64,000 nt of DNA from positions 11,468,969 through 11,532,968 of the forward strand of contig CP034976.1 in NCBI GenBank assembly GCA_004026145.2, in the 5' to 3' direction. The translations under genes and the position numbers were made by a program. The notes under the pieces are model-generated. The model saw only the letters and a list, made by a program, of their open reading frames with translations, did no database searches and had not been told where the DNA came from. How positions within the stretch are numbered: position 1 is the stretch's first letter; every line of letters starts with the position of its first letter. This DNA comes from Takifugu bimaculatus (taxonomy: Eukaryota > Chordata > Actinopteri > Tetraodontiformes > Tetraodontidae). Positions 25,201 to 35,633 of the stretch are shown here, one piece after another.

Positions 25201-25961
25201 TTTTTACAGTGTTCAAACCTTGTTGTTTGTACATTGGAGTTACAGAAATGCCTTCTCATTCGTTATGTAGTTGTGATTTCATGTCTCATTCTGTAGGAAT
25301 AAATATACTTTGTAAATCATGGCTTTTGGTGTGTTTATTTTTAATCTACATATGACACCAATATTAAATTCTAATGCAGCAGTTGGGTGTTCATGGAGAC
25401 GGGTTTAGTATCTGTACATTGAATGCTCATTCATTGGCTTCAGCTTGTGTTTTTTCATCTCCAAACACAAATCTACACTAATTGATTAATCTCTGGTTTA
25501 ATCAGAGGAAAATTGAGGGTTTTAGTTGATGCAGTGTGTTGAGACATTAAGCTTTTTGCCACCTCTCCAGCTTTAATTAAAGAGTTCTTTCATTCGTAAC
25601 TTTATCGGGAAATTCTAGGTAAAACCTGCTGAGTGATGTCTTTGGCTGTGCTGTGTGTATGGATTTTGCTCTTCATGTGAAGTCAATATGAAGCCAGACC
25701 ATGTAGACTATATTTTATCAATTTATTAAGTAGCAAAGTAAATACATTGATTGTATTTATTATGATACCTAACACTACAGCATGCAATAAGTTTCCATTG
25801 CTATGCTTATAACATCCAGCTGTACTTCAGTGGATACATATTTGCATTGTGTCCTCTGAAAGGAGCTGAAAGGAACATTTCTCATGTGATGTCTCATGTC
25901 TGATTCTAGAAGATCAATAACACTTTGGTTGTTACTGATTCAGTCACAGTTTTACAGACAG

Positions 25962-26796
25962 TTACACAACATCAGAGGCCTTTTCAAGGATCACTTTCCC
26001 AGCCAGCTCATGTTGGATGTTTCTCCAGTCGAACACGTTACCCGGGGTGACGTATAGGCCCTTCATGTACAGCCTGATCTCGGCGGCAGGAAGGACATAG
26101 TCCCACATGTGGAAATCACTCAGCATGGCTACAAGGCTTTGTTTTGCATCAAAACCTCCTCCGTAAGTATCCTGGTCCTGGCCCAGGACGATTGATAGTG
26201 GCCCTGTGATCGGCCCATTCTTGACGTATCTCTTGACGGTCGACTCGCCGTTCAGCCACAGCTGAGCCAGCCCAGTGGCAGAGTCCCAGGTTGTGCACAT
26301 AGAGTGCCAGGTGTTTGGAGCTATCGGCACTGACCGGAAGTCTGCCGCACCATTAAGCACGTGCACCCTAAAGACATTCTCTTCATCTGTCTTGAAAAGC
26401 AGAAAGGCATTTGTGTACACTGCAGGTGGCCACAGACAAAATAGAGTAGCTCTTGGTCATGTCTGTCTTGAATCTGAAATGATAAGAAAGCTGTGAGCAA
26501 CGGGGTTAAACAAAGGCTCCTCTACTCCAAAACCACTTTCTAAACGAAAGCTTTAATTACCTGAAACAGGTGGTCACAGAATTGAGTACAGTTTTTGATG
26601 TCTTGAGTTTCACATGATCAATGTTGCTCTCTCTGGGAAAGATGAGCAATTTACCTGATAGATCTAAAAGAAGAAGCAATGAGACCAAGGGGAGATTGTC
26701 TTTTATAACAAAACAACAAGAATAATGTTACAAAGCTTCCGTACCTGCAGCCCAGCAAGGGGCAAGTGCCACCAAAATGAGCAAGAGTTTCTCCAT
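25962..26796 (-). pseudogene. C-reactive-protein-like pentraxin, copy 2 (broken)
   Basis: Same exon layout as copy 1 on the minus strand: 26745-26796 (signal peptide), 26561-26663 and 25962-26473. It keeps the pentraxin signature HSMCTTWDS and the loop GQDQDTYGGGFDAKQSL. One extra G near 26425 (TGCAGGTGGCC against TGCAGTGGCC in copies 1 and 3) shifts the frame early in the last exon. The methionine before TDM is changed. The intron between the first two exons has lost about 30 bp. Homology to the upstream region of copies 1 and 3 stops at 26882, where retrovirus-like DNA begins, so the candidate TATA region is gone. It is most likely a pseudogene unless the extra G is an assembly error. Confidence 0.85.
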
Positions 26797-26882
26797 CTGT
26801 AAATTCAAAATCACATTATTTTAGCATTTGATTTTTTACAAAAACAATGACTTTATCTAAGCTATTCTTCTATAATTAACCA

Positions 26883-28894
26883 TCTATTAAAAGTTGTTCG
26901 CATGCGCTCGTACAGTCTGTCAAGTCTGTCATTTAGTTCTCGGCTACCAGGCTGCCATGGTTGTTGAGTGGCTGGATCCACTGGGACCCAATCTCCTCTA
27001 ACAGTGCCCCATTTCTTTCCATTAACGCACACGAGGACTTGCTGGGTTTCAGTACCGTTAGTATGGTAACTTCCTAGTAATTGTCTTATTGTCTTATGAC
27101 ATTTTGTCAACCCCACATTTACTTTTGGATGTTTCTTTCCTCAACTCGAGATGTTGTGGATCGGTGGAAGGTACTTCGAGGACCTCCTCAATCCCACCAA
27201 CACGCCTTCCAGTGAGGAAGTAGGGCCTGGGGACCTGGAGATGGGCTCTCGTATCTCCGGGGCTGAAGTTACCGAGGTAGTCAAAAAACTCCTCGGTGGC
27301 AAGGCCCCGGGGGTGGATGAGATCCGCCCAGAGTCCCTTAAGGCTCTGGATGTTGTAGGGCTGTCGTGGTTGACTCGACTCTGCAACATCGCGTGGACAT
27401 CGTGGGCAGTGCCGCTGGATTGGCAGACCGGGGTGGTAGTCCCTCTTTTTAAGAAGGGGGACCGGAGGGTGTGTTCCAACTATAGGGGGATCACACTCCT
27501 CAGCCTCCCTGGTAAGGTCTATTCAGGGGTACTGGAGAGGAGGGTCCGCCGGATAGTCGAACCTCGGATTCAGGAGGAGCAATGTGGTTTTCGTCCTGGG
27601 CGTGGAACAGTGGACCAGCTCTACACCCTCAGCAGGGTCTTCAAAGGTGCATGGGAGTTTGCTCCAACCAGTCCACATGTGTTTTGTGGACTTGGAGAAG
27701 GCATTCGACCGTGTCCCTCGGGGGGTCCTGTGGGGGGTCCTCCGAGAGTATGGGGTGTCGGGCCCGCTGATACGGGCTGTCCGCTCCCTGTACGATCGGT
27801 GCCAGAGTTTGGTCCGAATTGCTGGCAGTAAGTCGAACTCGTTTCCGGTGAGGGTTGGCCTCCACCAGGGCTGCCCTTTGTCACCGATTCTGTTCATAAT
27901 TTTTATGGACAGAATTTCTAGGTGCAGTCATGGTGTTGAGGGGATCTGGTTTGGTGACCTCAGGATCGGATCTCTGCTTTTTGCGGATGATGTGGTCCTG
28001 TTGGCGTCATCGGCCCGTGACCTCCAACTATCACTGGATCGGTTCGCCGCCGCATGTGAAGCGGCTGGGATGAGAATCAGCACCTCCAAATCCGAGGCCA
28101 TGGTTCTCGACCGGAAAAAGGTGGAGTGCCTTCTCCGGGTAAAGGAGGAGATCCTGCCCCAAGTGGAGGAGTTTAAGTACCTCGGGGTCTTGTTCACGAG
28201 TGAGGGAAGAATGGAGCGGGAGATCGACAGGCGGATCGGTGCGGCGTCTGCAGTAATGCGGGCTCTGCACCGGTCCGTTGTGGTGAAGAGAGAGCTGAGC
28301 CGAAAGGCGAAGCTCTCGATCTACCGGTCGATCTTCGTTCCTACCCTCACCTATGGTCTTGAGCTTTGGGTAATGACCGAAAGAACAAGATCACGGGTAC
28401 AAGCGGCTGAAATGAGCTTCCTCCGTAGGGTGGCTGGGCTCTCCCTTAGAGATAGGGTGAGAAGCTCTGCCATCCGGGAGGAGCTCGGAGTAGAGTCGCT
28501 GCTCCTCCGCGTTGAGAGGAGCCAGATGGGGTGGCTTGGGCATCTAGTCAGGATGCCCCCTGGACGCCTCCCTGGTGAGGTGTTCAGGGCATGTCCCTCC
28601 GGTAGGAGACCCCCGGGGAGACCCAGGACACGTTGGAGAGACTATGTCTCTCGACTGGCCTGGGAACGCCTGGGGATCCCTCCGGATGAGCTGGAGGAGG
28701 TAGCTGGGGAGAGGGAAGTCTGGGCTTCTCTCCTTAGGCTGCTGCCCCCGCGACCCGACCCCGGATAAGCGGTAGAGAATGGATGGATGGATGGATGGAT
28801 GTTTCTTTCCATATTCTATTAAATCTTCTTTTAATTTTGTAATATTGCTTGGCCTGTCTAAGTTACCATCCCAATTAAACTTAGTCACCCACAA
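26883..28894 (-). pseudogene. Retrovirus-like gag fragment, interrupted by a LINE
   Basis: The minus strand shows the start of a gag-like protein near 28894 (MWVTKFNWDGNLDRPSN). It runs to 28811, is cut by the LINE insertion, and resumes at 27140-26883 with RQLLGSYHTNGTETQQVLVC and ELNDRLDRLYERMRTTFN. The second part closely matches the gag at 31826-32030. The fragment ends abruptly at 26883, where pentraxin copy 2 sequence begins. It is non-functional. Confidence 0.8.
27141..28800 (+). mobile_element. 5'-truncated non-LTR retrotransposon (LINE) with reverse transcriptase
   Basis: Encodes the C-terminal half of a LINE ORF2. Reverse transcriptase blocks are visible (VVVPLFKKGD, YRGITLLSLPGK, VDLEKAFDRVPR, GLHQGCPLSPILF) with the catalytic motif LLFADDVVLLA near 27975-28010. 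After it come TYGLELWVMTERTRSR and a C-terminal region rich in GRPRTRWRDYV. The stop is at 28766-28768, followed by a short (GGAT)n tail. The endonuclease domain is missing, so the copy is 5'-truncated. A frameshift lies near 27650-27670. The target-site duplication GTTTCTTTCC is at 27131-27140 and 28801-28810. The clade is not certain; RTE- or I-like fish LINEs are the likely candidates. Confidence 0.92.
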
Positions 28895-28959
28895 TTGAAC
28901 ATGTGAACATGAACCTGGATTTCGAATTCAGCACCTTTTGTGGAATGTTGGTTGCCCAT

Positions 28960-29847
28960 GTGTGCACTTTATTTTATCAGTTTTTATGTATTTGGGTGGA
29001 GATTTCTGGTCTCCGACTGAACAGCCCTCAATCCCTACTGGATATCTAGTTGAGTCCTTCTGCCGTGGCCTTATAACCCCTCTTTTTTAATCAGGAGAGT
29101 ATACACCAAGCTTCTACCTCCGAAGAGGCGGGTGTATCTTGCCTCTGCTTCTCTCCCGATGACCAGGCAGGATAACCTTTGCAGTATTTCAGTGTAGCGC
29201 TTTTCGTGTCTTATACTCACTCCGTTGCTTCTATGGTTTCTCTCTGAGTTGTTTTGGTGCCTTCTTCCCGTCACTGGAGATGGTCGCCCTGGGAGGACGA
29301 AGACCGGCCTTCCGTCAACTCGTGATGAAAGGTCTTTCACTTCAGACGTCTTTTTGACTCCGGCTGCGCGCTGTTCTTTACTCTTATGTTAAGACTCAGA
29401 CAAACCACGCAAATAACTGGAGCCCTTGCAAGGGAGAGCTGAGCAGCAGTTCAAGCTTCCTCTGTCAACTCTGCTCGTCTGCTGCTCGCTCGCCTCTTTT
29501 ATTTGGTGCACACAAGATTGATGTCAATCAGGACCTCACGATTCTTTGTCTTCTATCTACTTCTTCCATCTTTACAAATTCCTTTATCCTTACAACTCCT
29601 CTTATCTTTAAGGAACAGGTTACACCTGAGTGCTGGTTTTGGTTGTAAGCAACACTTTTGTAAAACATTTGCATGTTCCTCTTTCTTAACAACATTCCTC
29701 AGACACTTCAAATCTACTTGTCAAACATTTGCATGTTCCTCTCTTCCAACAACATTCCTTAAACACTCTAAATCTACTCATCATAGCATTTAAACGATAA
29801 TAGTAACAATAACAATAACAATAACGACAACAATAATTCTTCTCACA
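28960..29847 (-). repeat. Retrovirus-like LTR shared by two gag copies
   Basis: On the minus strand the LTR begins TGTGAGAAG at 29847, directly after a purine tract AGGAGGGAAA (29848-29857). The first 262 bp (29586-29847) repeat at 32337-32592. The other end is not certain. It should lie before the gag start at 28894, perhaps near 28955, where a tRNA-like primer site (TGCTGAATTCGAAATCC) can be suspected. Confidence 0.65.
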
Positions 29848-29876
29848 TTTCCCTCCTGTTTATTGTTAAATGCATC

Positions 29877-30150
29877 TAGATTCTCATCATCAGTATTACA
29901 AATCAAAATGGCGCCCAGAGCGGTCGCCTTGGCGTCTTGCTGCGTTCTTGTTTGTCTATTTTTGTTTGTTAATTGCGTGTCTTATTTTATTTTATTTATC
30001 TTATTCTAGTGTTGTCTTCTTTATGTTGAATGTCGCAGCGTCACACCAAGACAAATTCCTAGCTTGTGTAATACTGTGTATTACATGAACAATGGCAATA
30101 AATCTGATTCAATTCAATTCAATTCAATTCATTTCAATTCAATTCAATAC
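29877..30150 (+). mobile_element. Short repeat with (ATTCA)n tail
   Basis: A segment of about 270 bp ending in AATAAATCTGATTCAATTC and further ATTCA repeats, like the 3' end of a short LINE or SINE insertion. It is flanked by near-identical AATGCATCT and AATACATCT (about 29868-29876 and 30147-30155), a possible target duplication. The family is not recognised. Confidence 0.55.
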
Positions 30151-30234
30151 ATCTTTACATTTTCATGAAATTTCATTGCATTACTGTACGTCATTTTCCT
30201 AGAAACACATTTCTTACACTCAGAGTTCAACACG

Positions 30235-30465
30235 GGTACAGCTTAAGGCATCTTAAACAGTTCATTTACATCTTGTATTACATTTGTCCATTCTTCTTCT
30301 GATTCCTCTTCATTATCAAGAAGTGTGTTGTTATTTGCTGCAGCCTTTGCGGCTCTGTCAGCAAAGGCATTGCCTTGTGAGACTGCGTCTGTGTTGCTAG
30401 TATGTGCAGTGCATTTACATACAGCTATTTTGCATCACATCTCAGGTCTTGCCATCTTTTCTTAA
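30235..30465 (-). pseudogene. Retrovirus-like RNase H fragment
   Basis: Minus-strand translation gives CTAHTSNTDAVSQGN followed by FADRAAKAAA, the typical end of a retroviral RNase H domain, then an acidic tail. It lies next to the protease fragment with no reverse transcriptase between them, so most of pol has been deleted. The exact deletion point is near 30465-30520. Confidence 0.65.
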
Positions 30466-30524
30466 GCGGTTTAGCAATAGAAACATGTGGTACAGAACCT
30501 GACACTTTGAATAGCGCCGCTGCT

Positions 30525-31169
30525 TCAGCGGAAAGGCTTCCTGCCGTGCAGACAGCCGTATGACCACACACATATAGATGCATAATTACCGTACATCATC
30601 ATTTGTGGATCTTTAAGTTTAGCAAACTGCTCTGCATAGCTTAGTGTGCCTTGTGAGTCTGATTTACAGATTTCACCTATGCGCTCCACGTGCATGGTTA
30701 CATGCAGGTCAGTTTGATTGTGGAGCTGGGCTTCAGGCTGTAAGTATGACAAAGCTTTACCATATATCATAGTGATTGGGTCAGAGAATGGAGGGGGCTG
30801 CTTTTCGGGAATGTCGAGTGACCAGAATTTACTGCACGTCCCTCCTTCCCTTACCCACAGATTAACCATTCTATGTACAGACCACATCCCTTTGGTTGTG
30901 GTGTGAATCATTAATTGGAGCCGAGAGATAAGATCTCTTCCTAATAGGTTTACGGGACATGTGGTGGAGATCACAAAAGGGACTTTAGGTGTGATTCCAC
31001 TTACAGGGTCACAGACGTCTACAGGGACTGACATTCTTTCTTTGGTTACGAGACCATTTGCTGATCTCACAAAAATCTGTGTAGAGGTTGGCTTCAGGGC
31101 TATTGGATCTCTAATTACTGATTTACCTGCACCCGTGTCCACTAAGAATGTTAAAGAATCACCTAACAT
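30525..31169 (-). pseudogene. Retrovirus-like aspartic protease and start of pol
   Basis: The minus-strand open region contains the retropepsin active-site motif LVDTGAGKS, a later CPVNLLGRDLISRLQL (the conserved family glycine-arginine-aspartate block), and linker sequence leading into pol. It then breaks off where reverse transcriptase should begin. It lies directly downstream of the gag fragment at 31310-32336. Confidence 0.8.
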
Positions 31170-31309
31170 GGTCAGTTGTATTTCTGGTTTGCCTTCAACA
31201 TGAAGATGGTTTCTAAGTCTAAAACATCTTCTAAGTCATCTTTTTCAAATTGGTCAAATTTTGTGCCCTGATTTGTTTCAATTTTTGTGACATCTTTTTC
31301 CGGTTCTAG

Positions 31310-32336
31310 TCATTGCTGGGGTGGATTAGAACCTTGCTGCTGTCCTCTTTTGTATCTCTGGTCACGTTGTTTCTTTCTGCAATCACGTTCCCAGTGTCCA
31401 TAATTTTTACAATAATGACACTGATCATTTTCACGGGAATTGCCTCCTCCTCCCCTTCCGCCTCGCCCACGCCCACGCCCCCGGCCTCGGCTTGGGAGAG
31501 GGTTGGCATTGAAAAACTTGCCTGGGAATTGATTCTTACTCTTTTGGCATTGTCTTTCAGCATGCATAGCATATTGTTCATAGCGGTTTAGGGAACAGGT
31601 TCCGAAATCAACTAACTGTCTCTCTACCCAGGTTTTTATCTCTGGTTTTGATCCCCCATGTATAGTTTGCTTTAACTGCTGTTGGTAGGGACCTTCTGGT
31701 TCTTCCGCATACGGAATTCCACTATTCTTCCGGAACACGTCTTTCATTCTCATACTATAGTCTTCAAAACTTTCGTCAGTCTTTTGTCTCATGGCCGTAA
31801 TGGCGCTGTAGTCAGCTCGTCTGTTAAAAGTAGTTCGCATGCGCTCGTACAGTCTGTCAAGTCTGTCATTTAGTTCTTGGCTGCCAGGCTGCCAAGAACT
31901 GGTTGTTGAGTGGCTGGATCCACTGGGACCCAACAGTGCCCCATTTCTTGCCATTAACGCACACGAGGACTTGCTGGGTTTCAGTACTGTTAGTATGGTA
32001 ACTTCCTAGTAACTGTCTTATGTCTTGGATGCACGACTCTACGTCCATTTGGGGCAAGGTTATGCCATCACAAGCTTTTTTACAGTCTTCTGGAGTCCAG
32101 GTTCTATACACCAAGATAGTAGGTTCTTGACCCTGCACACCAGCTTGTGGGTTTGCAACCTGGATCAGTGGGTGCATCTGCACAGTGTTGTCCTGCATAT
32201 GGTAATTTCTGCACTGGGCTCCCGATGGAGAGGGGCCCAAAAAGGGATTAGTGTTCGGAGCCATGGGATCTAAGGCTCCGGGCGGGTCCAATGGGACCGC
32301 CTGAGGGGGAGCTGGTGGAGCAAGAGGTGGAGGAAC
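31310..32336 (-). pseudogene. Retrovirus-like gag with CCHC zinc knuckle
   Basis: Minus-strand gag remnant in two overlapping frames. The upstream part is proline-rich, then has IRQLLGSYHTNSTETQQVLV. The downstream part has ELNDRLDRLYERMRTTFNRR and a nucleocapsid with a single CCHC knuckle (CHYCKNYGHWERDC) followed by a basic stretch. The frames change near 31890, so no intact protein is made. Its upstream end joins directly to LTR sequence at 32337. Assignment to a named retrovirus genus is not attempted. Confidence 0.82.
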
Positions 32337-32592
32337 ATCCTTACAACTCCTCTTATCTTTAAGGAACAGGTTACACCTGAGTGCTGGTTTCGGTTGTAAG
32401 CAATACTTTTGTAAAACATTCGCATGTTCCTCTTTCTTAACAACATTCCTCAGACACTTCAAATCTACTTGTCAAACATTCACATGTTCCTCTCTTCCAA
32501 CAACATTCCTTAAACACTCTAAATCTACTCATCATAGCATTTAAACGATAATAGTAACAATAACAATAACGACAACAATAATTCTTCTCACA
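32337..32592 (-). repeat. Truncated upstream LTR of the retrovirus-like element
   Basis: Matches 29586-29847 except for a 6-bp difference in an AACAAT-type repeat and a few substitutions. The outer end (TGTGAGAAG on the minus strand) abuts pentraxin-unit sequence. The inner end joins gag within the shared four bases ATCC, so the rest of the LTR, the primer site and the start of gag are deleted. Confidence 0.85.
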
Positions 32593-32629
32593 ATATCATC
32601 ACGGTAATGTAGGAAACAGTTGTTATTGG

Positions 32630-34765
32630 ATAACGACTGTTTCACTTAACTTGCAAAGCTGACAATGCTGACAGTCTAATTCTTTGATCACTCCGATACC
32701 TGGGTCACTCTGATACCTGGGTCACTCTGTTTTTACAGTGTTCAAACCTTGTTGTTTGTACATTGGAGTTACAGAAATGCCTTCTCATTCGTTATGTAGT
32801 TGTGATTTCATGTCTCATTCTGTAGGAATAAATATACTTTGTAAATCATGGCTTTTAGTGTGTTTATTTTTAATCTACATATGACACCAATATTAAATTC
32901 TAATGCAGCAGTTGGGTGTTCATGGAGACGGGTTTAGTATCTGTACATTGAATGCTCATTCATTGGCTTCAGCTTGTGTTTTTTCATCTCCTAAACACAA
33001 ATCTACACTAATTGATTAATCTCTGGTTTAATCAGAGGAAAATTGAGGGTTTTAGTTGATGCAGTGTGTTGAGACATTAAGCTTTTTGCTACCTCTCCAG
33101 TTTTAATTAAAGAGTTCTTTCATTCTTGTAACTTTATTGGGAAATTCTAGGTAAAACCTGCTTAGTGATGTCTTTGGCTGTGCTGTGTGTATGGATTTTG
33201 CTCTTCATGTGAAGTCAATATGAAGCCAGACCATGTAGACTATATTTTATCATTTTATTAAGTAGCACAGTAAATAAATTGATTGTATTTATTATGATAC
33301 CTAACACTACAGCATGCAATAGGTTTCCATTGCTATGCTTATAACATCCAGCTGTACTTCAGTGGATACATATTTGCATTGTGTCCTCTGAAAGGAGCTG
33401 AAAGGAACATTTCTCATGTGATGTCAGTCTCATGTCTGGTTCTAGAAGATCAATAACACTTTGGTTGTTACTGATTCAGTCACAGTTTTACAGACAGTTA
33501 CACAACATCAGAGGCCTTTGCAAGGATCACTTTCCCAGCCAGCTCATGTTGGATGTTTCTCCAGTCTAACACGTTACCCGGGGTGAAGCACGGGCCATCC
33601 ATGTTCAGCCTGATCTCGGCGGCAGGAAGGACATAGTCCCACATGTGAAAATCACTCAGCATGGCTACAAGGCTTTGTTTTGCATCAAAACCTCCTCCGT
33701 AGGTATCCTGGTCCTGGCCCAGGACGATTGATAGTGGCCCTGTGATCGGCCCGTTCTTGACGTATCTCTTGACGGTCGACTCGCTATTCAGCCACAGCTG
33801 AGCCAGCCCAGTGGCAGAGTCCCAGGTTGTGCACATAGAGTGCCAGGTGTTTGGAGCTATCGGCACTGACCGGAAGTCTGCCGCACCATCAAGCACGTGC
33901 ACCCTAAAGACATTCTCTTCATCTGGCTTGTAAAGCACAAAGGCATTTGTGTGCGCTGCAGTGGCCACAGACAAAATAGAGTAGCTCTTGCTCATGTCTG
34001 TCATGAATCTGAAATGATAAGAAAGCTGTGAGCAACAGGGTTAAACAAAGGCTCCTCTACTCCAAAACCACTTTCTAAACGAAAGCTTTAATTACCTGAA
34101 ACAGGTGGTCACAGAATTGAGTACAGTTTTTGATGTCTTGAGTTTCACATGATCAATGTTGCTCTCTCTGGGAAAGATGAGCAATTTACCTGATAGATCT
34201 AAAAGAAGAAGCAATGAGACCAAGGGGAGAAGAACAGACAGTTTAAAATATTGTCTTTTATAACAAAACAACAAGAATAATGTTACAAAGCTTCCATACC
34301 TGCAGCCCAGCAAGGGGCAAGTGCCACCAGAATGAGCAAGAGTTTCTCCATCTGTAAATTCAACATCACAACATTATTTTAGCATTTGATTTCTTACAAA
34401 AACAATGACTTTATCTAAGCAATTCTTCTATAATTAACCATAATCTACACAGGTGATATAAAAGACAAAATGCAAATATAGAAGAATTCATGGGTTATAA
34501 AAGAACTAAATTCATATATAGCTGTCTAACCATGTGGTCAGGCCGTGTTGATCTGATGTCCCACACTCAAGGCTCTCTCGATTTTATTCTGCTCGGTGAT
34601 GTTAACCTTTAAACTTTGATGGAGGGGGGTGTGTGGGACAGAGTGAAGAAATTCATCAAAGAACACAGATCAATAATGACCTGATTTGGCCTTGAGATCA
34701 AGGCACTTGTGCCATTTTATAAGAGGAAAAAGAATAATGAGAATAAAATAAAACATCATCACCCT
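32630..34765 (-). repeat. Pentraxin tandem unit 3
   Basis: Duplication unit holding pentraxin copy 3. It is nearly identical to units 1 and 2 in coding and flanking sequence, including the candidate TATA region that unit 2 lacks. Confidence 0.85.
33498..34351 (-). CDS. crp: C-reactive-protein-like pentraxin, copy 3
   Basis: Secreted pentraxin with the same layout as copy 1. Minus-strand exons are 34300-34351 (signal peptide MEKLLLILVALAPCWAA), 34096-34198 and 33498-34008. The product is about 221 residues. Signature HSMCTTWDS, calcium loop GQDQDTYGGGFDAKQSL and both expected cysteines are present. Frame and splice sites are intact. It differs from copy 1 at scattered residues (for example APNTWHS against PPSTWHS), as expected for a recent duplicate under selection or gene conversion. 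The upstream region with the candidate TATA box is kept. Inducibility by IL-6-type signals is known for the family but no response element was verified here. Confidence 0.92.
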
Positions 34766-34768
34766 GTA

Positions 34769-35480
34769 TTTACAGTGTAGAACCCCTTTTGGAGTCATAG
34801 AAATGCCTTCTAATGCTTATGTGGTTGTGATTTCATGTCTCATTCTAAAGGAATAAACACGTATTTTAAATCATTAGTTTTCGTGTGTTTATTTTTTAAT
34901 CTACATATGTCACTAATAATAAATTCTAATGCAGGGTTGGCTGTGGATGGAGATGGGTGTATTATCTGTACATTGAATGCACATTCAGCTCATGTTGTCA
35001 TCTCCAAACACAAATCTACAATGATTGATTAAACTCAGCTTTAGCATGTCACAACTTTCTACACAAAAGCTTTAATAACCTGAAACAGATGCTCAGAGAA
35101 TTAGATTAAGATTTTGGTGTCTTGAATTTCACATGATTAATGGTTCTCTCCCTGGGAAAGATGAGAATTTTACCTGATAGATCTAAAAGAAGAGGAAAAT
35201 ATCCAAGCAATAAGTCCAAGGCAAGAAGAAACAGACATTTTCTCATTTTTAAAAAATGTTTTTTTTCCAATCACAAAACAACAATAATAATGTTAAAAAG
35301 CTTACATACCTGGATCCCAGCAAGGTGCAATTGCCGCCAAAATGAGCTTCTCCACAAATTCAACATCATAACATTATTTTAGCATTTGTTTCTTACAAAC
35401 ACAATTAATTTAGCTGAGCAATTCTTCTATCACAATAATTTGGCACAGAGTGAAGAGATTTATCAAATAACACAAATAAA
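34769..35480 (-). pseudogene. Pentraxin relic, copy 4, main exon deleted
   Basis: A diverged fourth unit. It keeps the distal flank (ATGCCTTCTAATGC block near 34802) and counterparts of the two small exons at 35310-35355 and 35080-35182 on the minus strand. The big last exon and its surroundings (about 1 kb relative to unit 1) are missing: sequence matching about 23320 in unit 1 jumps to sequence matching about 24310. The start codon has become GTG, and a premature stop is present in exon 2. It is clearly dead. Confidence 0.82.
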
Positions 35481-35492
35481 TAGTGTCATTCT

Positions 35493-35608
35493 CTCTCTTC
35501 CGGCCGGTTTAGAAAAACCTCATTACCCAGAAACCACCATAGTAGTAGTCGTCGTAGTCCTTCTCTCTTTTCCGGTTTAGAAAAACCTCATTACCCAGAA
35601 TCCACCAC
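35493..35608 (+). promoter_or_regulatory. psmd4 promoter with duplicated ETS-type block
   Basis: Two direct copies of about 46 bp (35493-35538 and 35563-35608) each contain TTCCGG (an ETS core on the other strand), GGTTTAGAAAAACCTCATT and ACCCAGAA. They end about 25 bp before the psmd4 start codon and have no TATA box, as is usual for housekeeping promoters. Function is inferred from position and duplication. Confidence 0.6.
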
Positions 35609-35633
35609 TTAAACTTAGGAAATAGATGGCAAA

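Larger units (their letters stand above)
26883..32592. mobile_element. Nested retroelement block between pentraxin copies 2 and 3
   Basis: This 5.7-kb block replaces about 370 bp of upstream pentraxin sequence that would be expected from unit 1. It holds a defective minus-strand retrovirus-like element arranged LTR piece, gag, protease, RNase H, LTR, gag. A plus-strand LINE (27141-28800) interrupts the second gag, and a short repeat (about 29877-30150) sits close to the inner LTR. Pentraxin-unit homology resumes immediately after 32592. Confidence 0.85.

Noticed and set aside
27523..28270. Minus-strand open frames over the LINE
   Set aside because: They are antisense shadows of the GC-rich reverse transcriptase.
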